DNA from: Combretum micranthum
Taxonomy: Eukaryota; Streptophyta; Magnoliopsida; Myrtales; Combretaceae
Length of the DNA stretch: 64,000 bases
Reading direction: 5' to 3'
Assembly (NCBI GenBank): GCA_024138025.1
Contig: JAMXBD010000233.1
Location: 558,001 to 622,000 of the forward strand
A program made the translations under genes and the position numbers. Below are positions 10,507 to 23,200 of the stretch, one piece after another; the first letter of the stretch is position 1; every line of letters starts with the position of its first letter. Below the pieces are notes generated by a model that was not told the DNA's origin, made no database searches, and saw only the letters and a list, made by a program, of their open reading frames with translations.

Positions 10507-13500
10507 TCACGTCCCAAGGGTACCCTAGTAGTAATAAACAAGTTACACTTGAATATTATCACTAGATTACCTTCAGGGAATGACAGGTTTTTAAAACAAC
10601 AGGATCTTTTAAGTTGCTTGATAAGAAATGACAAATATATGAGAGAAAGGATTTAGTGAATAACCATTACAAACTATTACAAACCATATATCTCTGTTGA
10701 AGTATACAACTAAATAATCTATTCTAATAGTACATAACCATCAACTAAAATAGATCTGTAGACTTCTAGCTTCAAAGCCCTTACCGAAGCCATATTCCTG
10801 GATGTAACTAACCAGGGACGTAAAGTGAACCTGAAAAGACTGTAGGAGTATGAGCGAAACCACAGCTCAGTGAATAATCAGACATACCATACATCACACA
10901 AGTCATTAACCAATCATATGCAATGCAATCACTCAGTCATATGCACAGATACAAGTTTGGATGATCTAGAATCCAAACAGGAAAAAGATTTACGCCCTCT
11001 TTTTAATGGGTTGAAGAACAAAACTCAATGACCCACCTGCCCAGGAGAGACTAAGTACACAGGAGAATCAACGATTTCTCGTTTTAATGTTATCACTTTG
11101 AATATAGTGGCTTCCACAAACCATCTCCTGCAATCTCCTTAGAAACTCCCTAAGTATTAATCATTTCAAAGCGATTCTACGGGCGACGTTCTTCGTTGCC
11201 TTTTAGTTCCTCATAGGACCGCCAGACCAAAGAGAACCTTGGAAGACTCACACATTGGATCAACCAAGCAAAAACAGAGATCCGAAATATTAATACGTAG
11301 CAGGCGGTCACAACCACATATGCAATAATGCAATTCGTGTAATGCATGTCCATATTATTTGTTAAGTCAAAAAGTCTTAATCAATTTCGAGGTGACCATA
11401 TATTACACACAATCAACATTATACTATTGCACAACACCAACCATTGCGTTATCGCTTGTATAAAGATATTTTAGCAATCATACAATCATATCATATCAAT
11501 CTTTCAACAAACACTCATTTGTTTATCTTGCATTATATATTCAACTATTTACAATCACAATCAGTACAATATGACTGAATTACTCACCTGCTCATACCGA
11601 CTTAGTCGTAGTAGTCCACTGGTAGATCTTCTAATGAGTCAAATTCACCTATTTTAAACAAAATATTCATCAATATCATCTAGCTAAATTCCCCCATGTG
11701 CCTTATGTCCTAGACTCGATATTAATACTTAGTATCGTCGGGTTTTTCCTATTTTTATCTCACATAATTGTTTGGTTATTTTTAGAAGTCACATTGCTCA
11801 AGAAATTAACTTATTTCAATTTCCATTCTTATATACATTATCTTGTTAAAACAAATATTAGACTAATAATACTCTAAATATCGTCTTAGTTCTAGGGTTT
11901 CAAAAGTTATTAGATAGAAATTCTAATTAGACTTAATTATTTGTATTAACGTCATTATCTAGTACATATTTATATAACAAACACATATACATACTTAGTA
12001 GATATTATATATATATATATATATATTCGGTTTAGGTCAGAAAGGCTTTCGTTGCAAAATTTTTAGCTATAAGCCGGCTCAAGGCCGCCGGCCTAAATCC
12101 CCAGGTGCCGGTGTAAACTCATTTTAAAGAAAATTTTCTTATCGAAGGCACCGGTGTTGAAAGCTGCCGGCTTACAATGTACGCCGGCCCTACGCCGCCG
12201 GCGTAGAAGTCCAGGTAGCCGGCTTACGTCGTATTTTACGTGAAAATTATTTTACGTAGCCTCTGTTTGAGTGTAAGCCGCCTGTAAGCTGCCGGCCTAT
12301 CCAGGTAAGCCGCCGGCGTACATCGTTTACACTGCCGGCCTTGAGGCAGCGTTGCACTGTTCATCATCTTCCTCCTCGGTTCGATTCTTTTTCTTTGGTT
12401 TTTACATGTTAGAAACTTACTTAAACTACTTCTAGAAGTTTATACACCATATATAAGGATATATAACAACTTTCAATACGTTTAAACACATAAATAAATA
12501 AATCGCGATTTTGTGAAAGTAAAACTAGGGTTTTGAAGTTTTACCTCGTTGGAGCTTGTTGAGTGCAATCCGAAGCTCGTGTTTGTGTTTAATAAGTTCC
12601 TAAGATGATTTTAAGTTAGATACAAAGCTTAGATTCGGACAAAAATAACTCGAGTTTCCTCAACTTACCTTTGAGCTCGATTTTAAGGGTTTTGGCTTTG
12701 TTTTTCTTTTGATCCGAATTTATGTTTTATGCTCTGTTTGTTCTTTGTTTCTAGTTCGTTTGGTTGTTGTTTGGGAAGTGATTTCGTTCTGTAAGAGGTG
12801 AGAAATTATGGAGTTTGTTTGCTTCTCCATTAAGATCCTTTATTACATATATATACACAAAGAGAGAAGAAGAGGTCGCGCTATTTCTCCTTCGTTTTCC
12901 TCCGAATTTCATCCTCCGTAAGCTGTTATTTTCCCAGCATTAAATGTTGATATGAGCTGTCAATAATTGATTGGTTTGGTAGTTGTTTTTGTTGACAATT
13001 TTGGGTCAATTATTGAGAAGTTTCGGCTCCTTCTTCCTCCTTGCATATCCACCGAAATCCAGCCGAGATTCATACATATATATGTTAGTCTATTTATTTA
13101 ATTAAAGTTTGAGTTAATTATACGGGTTATACGGGTATATATTAGCTAGTATTTGGAAGTTTTCGTGTAAAAGTATGAGCATAAAGTTGTATAAAACACT
13201 TATATTTCCAAATAATACAAATTTAGGTTATATATATACGTGGTTAATTTATTCGTAAAATTTTATCTCCCGCGATTTGGATTTCTTAAGCTCATTGGGT
13301 CAATTTTTGTTTCAGGCTCGATAGCTCAAGAAAACTCAGTTTAGAGCAATAGTGTGATCCAATTATTCATTTGAAGTTTAGATTTTGATTTATTTGTCAG
13401 TTTGTATTTCCGTTGTGTATTTAAAATCTTGACAATTCGTTTTTGGATCATCATTTTCTAGTTATAAGCATAAATAATCAATTAAGTAAAATTGAGCTTA

Positions 13501-13953
13501 AAACAGAAACTAAACTATATTTATATCTTTAGTTTTGATACTAAACATAAATTCTTATTAATAGCTTTTAAATTTAACTAGGAATCTCAAAATTAGGGTT
13601 TAAGTCTATATATAAACTCATTACTACTCGTTATTCTAGTTCTGAATCATTATCGAGATCAAAACAATCATTTAATCTTTATATTCACATTTTCTATTTA
13701 AATCTATTAGTATACTAGGTTTCGGGTCTAGATATTAGATCATATCTTGAATTAGTTATTCAAGACACAAGATTTCGTTTTCGGTATTAACTAGGGTTAA
13801 AGAATCTCTTTATTCGATTCCTAAATCTTTCATTCATCCAAAAATCTAAATATTAGCCTATTATTAGACTTCACTCAGAATCTAAATTATTATCTAGTTT
13901 ATATAATCTATTATGAAGTCGGATACTAATGTGAAAAATTCCCGGGGTTTACA
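10507..13953 (-). repeat. Element A 3' LTR (3,447 bp)
   Basis: Starts TGTCACGTCCC and ends GGTTTACA in plus orientation, the mirror of a minus-strand LTR running TGTAAACC...GGGACGTGACA. It contains a TA microsatellite (about 12004-12026) and a GC-rich block at 12073-12340 with nine GCCGGC hexamers. It matches the 5' LTR over its length except for 11186-11608, which the 5' LTR lacks. Confidence 0.93.
12073..12340. repeat. GCCGGC palindrome cluster inside the LTR of element A
   Basis: Nine GCCGGC hexamers occur in about 270 bp, in words such as aaGCCGGCtta, cGCCGGCgta and ccaggtaGCCGGC, inside an otherwise AT-rich LTR. The same block is in the 5' LTR (about 21367-21640) and, more decayed, in the element B LTRs (about 29240-29530 and 40385-40640). 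Each hexamer contains a CG and two CHG contexts, so the block would be a concentrated methylation target. Its function is unknown. Confidence 0.9.
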
Positions 13954-16900
13954 TTCTCCCCCCCTTAAAATAAGCTTTGTCCTCAAAGCTTGAATGCGTA
14001 CCTGAGTTTTCAAACAAATGAGGATAGCTTTTCTTGATCTCCTCTTCTAATTCCCAGTAATCTCTTCTGTCGTGGATCCCATAATACTTGACGTAGTGGA
14101 TTTCTTTATTCCTGAGAACTTGCACTTTCCGGTCCAAAATCTTAACTGGATGCTTTCATAAGTCAAATTCTCCTTCAAATCAATTGGTTCTAGTTCCACT
14201 ATCTTATCTGGATCCGGTACATATTTCTTAGAACCGATACATGGAAAACATTATGTATACCAGACAAATTAGGTGGCAATGCAAGACGATATGCCAGATT
14301 CCCAACTCGTTCTAATATCTCAAATGGTCCAATATATCTAGGACTTAACTTGCCTTTTTTGTCTACCATGAAGACTCTTGATTGGACTTACTTTTAAGTA
14401 TACATGTTCTCCTTCATTAAATTCCAATTCCTCCTTTTCAAGTCTGCCCAGCTCTTTTGTCTATCTTGTGCTGCTTTCATTCTTTGCTTTATCACCGAAA
14501 TCTTTTCATTAGTTTCCTGAACCAATCAGGTCCAACCAATACTTTCTCCAAGTTATCCCAGAATAATGGTGACCGACACTTTCTACCATATAAAGCTTCA
14601 TAAGGTGGCATTCCTATGCTTGAATGGTAGCTGTTATTGTACGCAAATTCCACTAATGGTAAATGTTGGTCCCAATTTCCTTTAATTCCATAATACATGC
14701 TCTCAACATATCTTCCAATGTCTGAATAGTCTTTCAGTTTGTCCATCAGTTTGAGGATGATAAGCTGTACTGAAATTCAACCGGGTTCCCAAAGCTTTTT
14801 GTAATCCTTGCCAAAATCTGGATACAAACCGTGGATCTCTATCTGATACTATACCAGCAGGTACACCATGCAATCTCACAATCTCCTTCAAATATATTCG
14901 TGCCAATTTCTCCAATGGATATGTCATGTTAATTGGCAAGAAATGAGCTGATTTTGTAAGTCTATCCACAATAACCCAAACAGCATCATGACCTGCATTT
15001 GTTTTGGGTAATGAGCACACAAAATCCATAGAAATTTGATCCCACTTCCACTCAGGTATTGGCAATGGTTTCAACAATCCTGGTTTTTGATGTTCAGCTT
15101 TGATCCTTTGACATACATCACATTTAGCAACAAATTCTGCAATATCCTTTTTCATTCCATTCCACCAATACGCACTTTTCAACTCTTGATATGTCTTTGT
15201 TCTCCTGGGTGTATAGAATATCCAGAGTAATGCGCTTCATGCATTAATTCCTTCCTCAAGCTTTCATCATGTGGCACACACAATCTTTTATTCATTCTCA
15301 ATACTTCTTTCCATCCACATGAAAATCTTTGTACTTTCCCTGGGATATTCCCTGTTTAATTTCTTGAATTTCAATATCCTCCTTCTGGGCTTCTTTAATT
15401 CTTTGAAGCAAAGTAGGTTCCAAAATTAGATTTCCTAACTCAGCTTCCAAACCTTGTATTGAGAATTCCAAGTTTAATCTCTCAAATTCTTTGATAAGTT
15501 CTTTTTGTTCCGTTAGAATTGAAGCCACTTCTCCATAACTTTTCCGGCTCAATGCATCTGCCACAGCATTCACTTTACCCGGATGGTAATTAATGGTAAG
15601 ATCATAATCTTTAATTAATTCCAACCATCGCCTTTGTCTCATATTCAACTCTTTTTGTGTAAATATATACTTCAAACTCTTGTGATCCGTATATATTTCA
15701 CATTTTGCCCATACAAATAGTGACGCCAAATCTTGAGTGCAAAAAATAGCAGCCAATTCTAGATCATGAGTGGGGTAATTCATCTCATGTGGTTTCAATT
15801 GTCTAGAAGCATATGCTATTACTTTTCATTTTGCATTAACACACATCCCAATCCATTTCTGATGCATCACTATAGACAGTATATAAATCTTGTCATTGGG
15901 CAAGACCAAGATTGGTGCTGATATTAACCTTTTCTTCAACTCTTGGAAACTTTGTTCACGTACATCATTCCACTCGAATTTCTCATTCTTTCGAGTCAAT
16001 TGAGTTAAAGGTCGTGCAATCTTTGAGAAATCCTTCACAAATTTCCGATAATATCCTGCCAATCCCAAGAAACTCCTAATTTCAGTAACAGTTTCAGGTC
16101 TTTTCCATTCCACAATAGCTTTAACTTTTGCAGGATCAACTGATATCCCTTCTCCAGAAACAATATGTCCAAGGAATGATATACTGTAAGCCAAAATTCA
16201 CACTTAGACAATTTGGCATACAACTTATTGTCTCTCAATATCTGTAACACACTTCTCAAATTCTCATCATGTTGTTCTTCATTAGACGAATATACAAGTA
16301 TATCATCTATGAAAACAATCACACAATTATCCAGCAAAGGTCTAAAAATACGATTCATCAATCCATAAAAACTGCTGGTGCATTGGTTAATCCAAATGGC
16401 ATGACCAAAAATTCATAATGACCATACCTAGTTCGAATGCAGTCTTTGGTACATCTTCTGCTTTGATTCGAATTTGATGATATCCTGACTTTAAATCAAT
16501 TCGGGAAAATACCTTTGCTCCTCTCAGTTGATCAAAAAGATCATCAATCCTGGGTAGAGGATATTTGTTCTTGATAGTCACCCTTTAATTCCCTGTAATC
16601 GATACAGAGTCTCATTGATCCATCTTTCTTTTTCACAAACAGTACGGGTGCTCCCCACGGTGAAACACTGGGTCTGATAAATCCTTTATCCAACAATTCT
16701 TGTAACTGCACCTTCAATTCTTTCAATTCCACAGGTGCCATTCGATACGGAGCTTTTGATACTGGTTCGGTTCCAGGTATCAAATCAATTGAGAATTCCA
16801 CTTCTCTATGTGGGGGTAATCCCGGTAACTCATCTGGAAATACATCTGAGTATTCACATACTGTTCGAATGGTATGAATATCCAATTTCTTGGATTCTCC

Positions 16901-17345
16901 TTCAGTTGCTCCAAGAATACAACCGTTCATCTTCATATCTTCTTCATTTTCCACTTCAATTGCTGTTATCCTACTTCTGACTTCTCTGAGTATCTCACCT
17001 TTATATTCTTTTCTTTCTCCTTGATTATTGACAAAAGATACTATTTTGAGATGGCAATTAACTTTTGCTTTTACAGCAGTTAACCAAACCATACCCAAAA
17101 TAATATCATATTTTGCATCTCTATCAGAATTAATCAGCAATTGATTCATGATCTCCGATCTTTAGTGGACAACTCTTGATCATTTCCCGTGTCACCACTA
17201 AATCTCCAGTTGGCGTAGTAACTCTCAATTCTTTACTCATGCTCCAATTGGTATTTTATACGCCTTGCTAATCCATTTATGAAAGAATGCGTTGCTCCAG
17301 TGTCAAACAAAGCATACGCAGTCTGATCCCCTACTTGAATGGATC
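13949..17345 (-). pseudogene. pol: Element A pol: protease, RT, RNase H, integrase, chromodomain (frame broken)
   Basis: In translated order: aspartic protease (DTGA motif near 17300), reverse transcriptase with the FIDDILVYS catalytic motif (near 16300) and the conserved thumb, RNase H ending in DALSR (near 15545), then integrase with an HHCC zinc site (H..H near 15240-15215, CDVC near 15120), the catalytic Asp in SMDF, SDRDP and TER (near 15030-14735), GPY/F and chromodomain (about 14140-13970). The polyprotein is cut into about eight overlapping frames. Compared with element B, the shifts are nearly all losses of one base, three of them within about 100 bp near 15820-15890. The last codons cross the PPT and stop in the LTR. 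If the deletions are assembly errors, the element could be autonomous. Confidence 0.88.
13954..13966 (-). promoter_or_regulatory. Element A polypurine tract
   Basis: The minus strand reads AAGGGGGGGAGAA directly before the 3' LTR start TGTAAACC. This is the plus-strand primer site for reverse transcription. The pol frame runs through it, and its stop codon (TAA) is formed by the first LTR bases. Confidence 0.85.
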
Positions 17346-17455
17346 CTAAGTATCAATTATTAAGCTCATGTTATTTTTAACTTATAAAGACTTCTACTAC
17401 TCATCTACTTGTGATTGTGTCTAATAACTTTAAGTAAACAAATATATTTACATAC
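17346..17455 (-). other. Intron-like GT-AG interval between gag and pol of element A (110 nt)
   Basis: The minus strand reads TGCAG/GTATGTAA at the left junction (17456/17455) and GATACTTAG/GATCC at the right (17346/17345). The first triplets after the junction are GGT ATG TAA, so an unspliced message stops at once. Removing GT...AG joins ...IAG to the protease reading (S-I-Q-V-G). It is AT-rich, with a CTTAA branch-point-like word about 20 nt before the AG. Element B has the same arrangement at 34002-34113. Confidence 0.6.
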
Positions 17456-18834
17456 CTGCAATGAGTCCATATTCTTCGGGATCAACTTCCTCCCAAATAT
17501 TTTCTTCATCTCCTTCCTCTATCTCCACATTCTCTACAGGACTTCCATACATGGCAAAAACTCTGGCCGTCGCATGGCTTTGTTAGCATTCCCATTTTTC
17601 GATCCTGAGGCTCCAATCACTCCTTTAGATTGTGAAGATCCAGCTACCGCACTTGTTTTCTGTGGGCAATTGGGTGATATGTGCCCAACTTTATTGCATA
17701 TGAAGCAAGTTGCAGTTTTTCTTTTGGACAATCGTTTATCATATGCCCACTGTCCCCACAATAATAACATTTGTTCTGTAATTGTGGACAATACCTTGGG
17801 TAATGAGAACCTTTACATTTCCAACAAGTTACATTATTCTTCCCCATTCTCCTCCTTTGTTCACATTGAAAGGTTTGAAGAATTTAACCTTCTTAGGCAC
17901 GGAACTTGCTGTAGAACCATCATACATTCTTTTCCCGAACATAGTTCCTTTCTTTTTACCTCTCAAGTTCATACTTCTTGCACGTTCAATAATACGAGCT
18001 TTTTCCAACATAGCTGCAAAGTTATCAATCTCAAATTCAGCAAGTCTTCTTTGGAAATGAGGTTCGAGTCCAGCCATGAAAGTCTGTCTCTTAAGTCATC
18101 ACTGTCCCGATAAGCATCTGGAGCAAATTGCAACAACCGATTAAACTCATGCTCATATTCATCAATGGTTTTAGCTCCTTGGGTCAAATTCATCAGGTCA
18201 GTGCTATACTTTGCTTTTAGGCTGCTTGGAAAATATCCTTCAAAAATTCTCGTTTGAATACTTCCCAAGTAATTGGTTGGGACAAACTTCTTTGTTTCGA
18301 ATTCCACCATATCCTTGCTCTTAATCTTAACAAATAAGTTCCATAAGATACTTTCAAAGCTTCAGGTACTTGAAAAACATCAAGGGATCGTTCAATCTGA
18401 GCTAGCCAATCTTCAGCTTCCTCTGGTTTTCCCGGTATTCCCTCAAAATATCTGTTGCACTTAATGAATTCCGGCAACAAATTCCTCTGAGGTCGTAAAG
18501 GTGGTGGTGGTGGCAATTCCTGTTCATATTGAGGGGGTCCTTGTACCTTAGCAGCAGACTCATTTGGATTCACTGGTCCATTTTCCTGAAATTGAACCGG
18601 TGGAGTATGCCTTTCATTCCTTCTGGGATTTGGTGGAGTCATTGCTGGTGCTCCATTTGTGGCTTGCATGTTTTGCAAAGCTTGCAAAATCAAAACATTT
18701 TGTTGCTGAAGACTTTGTAAAACATCCTCAATTCGGTGTTGAGGTTCTGCAGGAGCATCTATTGGTGGATCCCCAGAAATTCTGGCATTTCTACTTTTAT
18801 TTCTTCCCCTCGGCATTCTATTAACATTAAACAT
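17456..18834 (-). pseudogene. gag: Element A gag: capsid/nucleocapsid with three zinc knuckles (four 1-nt shifts)
   Basis: Structural protein that packages the element RNA. It starts at ATG 18834 (or the MPRGRNK Met 18 bases later). It has a basic N-terminus, a Pro-rich linker, a retrotransposon capsid domain (LRLRARIWWNS near 18330; IDEYEHEFNRLL near 18150), then three tandem CCHC knuckles: CWKC.. (CX2CX3HX4C, variant spacing), CYYC.. and CFIC.. (both CX2CX4HX4C), near 17830-17680. An acidic tail runs to the GT-AG junction. Frames shift four times, each equivalent to loss of one base. The element B copy confirms the order. Confidence 0.85.
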
Positions 18835-19107
18835 ATTACTTAAGTCAGATCATAACTCGTCTTATCAAAAGTCATCAAGATCATTCATATGTATATATGC
18901 AACACATATATATACATAACCAAAATACATCAAAGCTTTTCATGGTTAGTGCATCATGTACATATCCAAAAATTGCACTACCATAACTTAGCTTCCTATC
19001 ATAGTCATCAAAAGATACATATATAAGTCATCAAAAGTCTACTAATATCGTCATGTCATGTCATCATAACTGATAATACACATCATCATATAATACTCAA
19101 GTCAACT

Positions 19108-19983
19108 CAGGGACTGGGATGAAGACGACCCTTGCCCTTCTCCTGAGGGCCTAATCGTGGATAACATCCTCTCCCTCAGAACTACTATCATCGATCTCAA
19201 TCATCACACTCTCTCCCTGGAGGTGCCAAAGTCAGGGCTGTGTCCATCACCCTAATGCCTCTGGGTGCTGGCCTCCTCTCATCCTCAGCTCTAGATGGAA
19301 TATCTCTCTCAATCCATCCTCCCTGTGCTGATCCAATCCATCTGGCATAATTATAATCTGAGACATACTTCTCTGCCTCAATCCTTCTTTTCTTACCCTC
19401 TCTCTCATCTAACAGCTCTGTGGTGATACTCCTCATGTGGACAGTAGTCTGAACTGTCTCCTGTACTACTCGATCCTGTACTGCAGCAGGACGCTGGAAC
19501 TCACCTGCTATCTCAGGGATAATAGGCGGTTTCCTCATCAACATGCGTCTAGAGTGACTGCACCTGCTAGTCGTGCAAGCATCAAATCATCATCATAGGC
19601 CGCATCACCTCTACCCGGGCATGATCCTGCCTCACATCATGAGCATAGACTGCTCCTCTGCCAATATCTACCCAGACTCTAAAATCTGGGAGCTCTGGTC
19701 TCTCTGATCTGGATGAAACTATAAATGCTATGTTATCGATCTCCAGACCACCTCCTTTCTGCACTATCAGCCTCTCAAATCTGTAGAGCGTCTCTATAGC
19801 TGATCCATTATCTGGAAAAGCCCGCTCCATCAAGAATAACCAGCCTTTAAACAAAGGCAATAATCCTCTCTTCCAGGTGCTGAGGATCTCATCCAAAGTC
19901 TTAGTAATCCCGCTCAGATACAAGTCCTCTACCAGAACTCGTAGTCTGCGCCTGTAGTCTGTCAAAGTCTCCTCCTCCTGCAT
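19108..19983 (-). pseudogene. Element A leader ORF upstream of gag, function unknown
   Basis: About 290 codons from Met 19983 (MQEEETLTDYRR). The open frame extends upstream to 20049. It ends in an acidic tail (EIDDSSSEGED). A 1-nt deletion near 19607 and one near 19210 break the frame. Element B keeps the first junction intact, so the ancestral frame was continuous. The first third has a helical pattern (D-Y-R..L..L......LDEIL....GLLPLFKG) like the capsid domain of gag, but no zinc knuckle or enzyme motif. It lies between PBS and gag. Extra ORFs at this place are known in Tat/Ogre elements but I do not know of one in Tekay elements. It could be a second capsid-like protein or a regulatory protein. 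Confidence 0.6.
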
Positions 19984-20205
19984 ACTAAAGATCTCCCATC
20001 TAATGTGACACGTAGCAGGATTAGTCTGCACACACAATAAAATTTGCATGATTAATAATAATCACACATACTTTATTCCTAGTTGTGCAGTATAATTCTA
20101 CCATGACTACCCAACTACTACTAATACATGCTAACTAAATCTAATTTACCACATTCACTAAATGCAATTCTTTCACATATTCATCTTTCTTATTCTAGCA
20201 ACCAT

Positions 20206-20217
20206 GCTCTGATACCA
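20206..20217 (-). promoter_or_regulatory. Element A primer binding site (initiator tRNA-Met)
   Basis: The minus strand reads TGGTATCAGAGC, the exact complement of the 3' end of plant initiator tRNA-Met, 9 bases inside the 5' LTR end. It fixes the orientation of the element. Confidence 0.95.
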
Positions 20218-20226
20218 ACTTAATTC

Positions 20227-23200
20227 TGTCACGCCCCGAGGGTACCCTAGTAGTAATAAACAAGTTACACTTGAATATTATCACTAGATTACCTTCAGGA
20301 ATGACAGGTTTTCAAAACAACAGGATCTTTTAAGTTGCTTGATAAGAAATAACAAATATATGAGAGAAATGATTTAGTGAATAACCATTACAAACTATTA
20401 CAAACCATATATCTCTGTTGAAGTATACAACTAAATAATCTACTCTAATAGTACATAACCATCAAACTAAAATAGATCTGTAGACTTCTAGCTTCAAAGC
20501 CCTTACCGGAGCCATATTCCTGGATGTAACTAACCAGGGACGTAAAGTGAACCTGAAAAGACTGTAGGAGTATGAGCGAAACCACAGCTCAGTGAATAAC
20601 AGACATACCATACATCACACAAGTCATTAACAATCATATGCAATGCAATCACTCAACCATATGCACAGATACAAGTTTGGATGATCTAGAATCCAAACAG
20701 GAAAAAGATTTACGCCCTCTTTTTAATGGGTTGAAGAACAAAAACTCAATGACCCACCTGCCCAGGAGAGACTAAGTACACAGGAGAATCAACGATTTCT
20801 CGTTTTAATGTTATCACTTTGAATATAGTGGCTTCCACAAACCATCTCCTGCAATCCCCTTAGAAACTCCCTAAGTATTAATCATTTCAAAGCGATTCTA
20901 CGGGCGTAGTAGTCCACTGGTAGATCTTCTAATGAGTCAAATTCACCTATTTTAAACAAAATATTCATCAATATCATCTAGCTAAATTCCCCCATGTGCC
21001 TTGTGTCCTAGACTCGATATTAATACTTAGTATCGTCGGGTTTTTCCTATTTTTATCTCACATAATTGTTTGGTTATTTTTAGAAGTCACATTGCTCAAG
21101 AAATTAACTTATTTCAATTTCCATTCTTATATACATTATCTTGTTAAAACAAATATTAGACTAATAATACTCTAAATATCGTCTTAGTTCTAGGGTTTCA
21201 AAAGTTATTAGATAGAAATTCTAATTAGACTTAATTATTTGTATTAACGTCATTATCTAGTACATATTTATATAACAAACACATATACATACTTAGTAGA
21301 TATTATATATATATATATATATTCGGTTTAGGTCAGAAAGGCTTTCGTTGCAAAATTTTTAACTATAAGCCGGCTCAAGGCCGCCGGCCTAAATCCCCAG
21401 GTGCCGGTGTAAACTCATTTTAAAGAAAATTTTCTTATCGAAGGCACCGGTGTTGAAAGCTGCCGGCTTACAATGTACGCCGGCCCTACGCCGCCAGGCA
21501 TCTCCAGGTAGCCGGCTTACGTCGTATTTTACGTGAAAATTATTTTACGTAGCCTCTGTTTGAGTGTAAGCCGCCTGTAAGCCGCCGGCCTATCCAGGTA
21601 AGCCGCCGGCGTACATCGTTTACACTGCCGGCCTTGAGGCAGCGTTGCACTGTTCATCATCTTCCTCCTCGGTTCGATTCTTTTTCTTTGGTTTTTACAT
21701 GTTAGAAACTTACTTAAACTACTTCTAGAAGTTTATACACCATATATAAGGATATATAACAACTTTCAATACGTTTAAACACATAAATAAATAAATCGCG
21801 ATTTTGTGAAAGTAAAACTAGGGTTTTGAAGTTTTACCTCGTTGGAGCTTGTTGAGTGCAATCCGAAGCTCGTGTTTGTGTTTAATAAGTTCCTAAGATG
21901 ATTTTAAGTCAGATACAAAGCTTAGATTCGGACAAAAATAACTCGAGTTTCCTCAACTTACCTTTGAGCTCGATTTTAAGGGTTTTGGCTTTGTTTTTCT
22001 TTTGATCCGAATTTATGTTTTATGCTCTGTTTGTTCTTTGTTTCTAGTTCGTTTGGTTGTTGTTTGGGAAGTGATTTCGTTCTGTAAGAGGTGAGAAATT
22101 ATGGAGTTTGTTTGCTTCTCCATTAAGATCCTTTATTACATATATATACACAAAAGAGAGAAGAAGAGGTCGCGGCTATTTCTCCTTCGTTTTCCTCCGA
22201 ATTTCATCCTCCGTAAGCTGTTATTTTCCCAGCATTAAATGTTGATATGAGCTGTCAATAATTGATTGGTTTGGTAGTTGTTTTTGTTGACAATTTTGGG
22301 TCAATTATTGAGAAGTTTCGGCTCCTTCTTCCTCCTTGCATATCCACCGAAATCCAGCCGAGATTCATACATATATATGTTAGTCTATTTATTTAATTAA
22401 AGTTTGAGTTAATTATACGGGTTATACGGGTATATATTAGCTAGTATTTGGAAGTTTTCGTGTAAAAGTATGAGCATAAAGTTGTATAAAACACTTAGAT
22501 TTCCAAATAATACAAATTTAGGTTATATATATACGTGGTTAATTTATTCGTAAAATTTTATCTCCCGCGATTTGGATTTCTTAAGCTCATTGGGTCAATT
22601 TTTGTTTCAGGCTCCGATAGCTCAAGAAAACTCGGTTTAGAACAATAGTGTGATCCAATTATTCATTTGAAGTTTAGATTTTGATTTATTTGTCAGTTTA
22701 TATTTCCGTTGTGTATTTAAAATCTTGACAATTCGTTTTTGGATCATCATTTTCTAGTTATAAGCATAAATAATCAATTAAGTAAAATTGAGCTTAAAAC
22801 AGAAACTAAACTATATTTATATCTTTAGTTTTGATACTAAACATAAATTCTTATTAATAGCTTTTAAATTTAACTAGGAATCTCAAAATTAGGGTTTAAG
22901 TCTATATATAAACTCATTACTACTCGTTATTCTAATTCTGAATCATTATCGAGATCAAAACAATCATTTAATCTTTATACTCACATTTTCTATTTAAATC
23001 TATTAGTATACTAGGTTTCAGGTCTAGATATTACATCATATCTTGAATTAGTTATTCAAGACACAAGATTTTGTTTTCGGTATTAACTAGGGTTAAAGAA
23101 TCTCTTTATTCGATTCCTAAATCTTTCATTCATCCAAAAATCTAAATATTAGCCTATTATTAGACTTCACTCAGAATCTAAATTTATTAACTAGTTTATA

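Noticed and set aside
17415..18113. 232-codon plus-strand frame
   Set aside because: It is the antisense shadow of element A gag and of the gag/pol interval. The minus strand has clear zinc knuckles and capsid.
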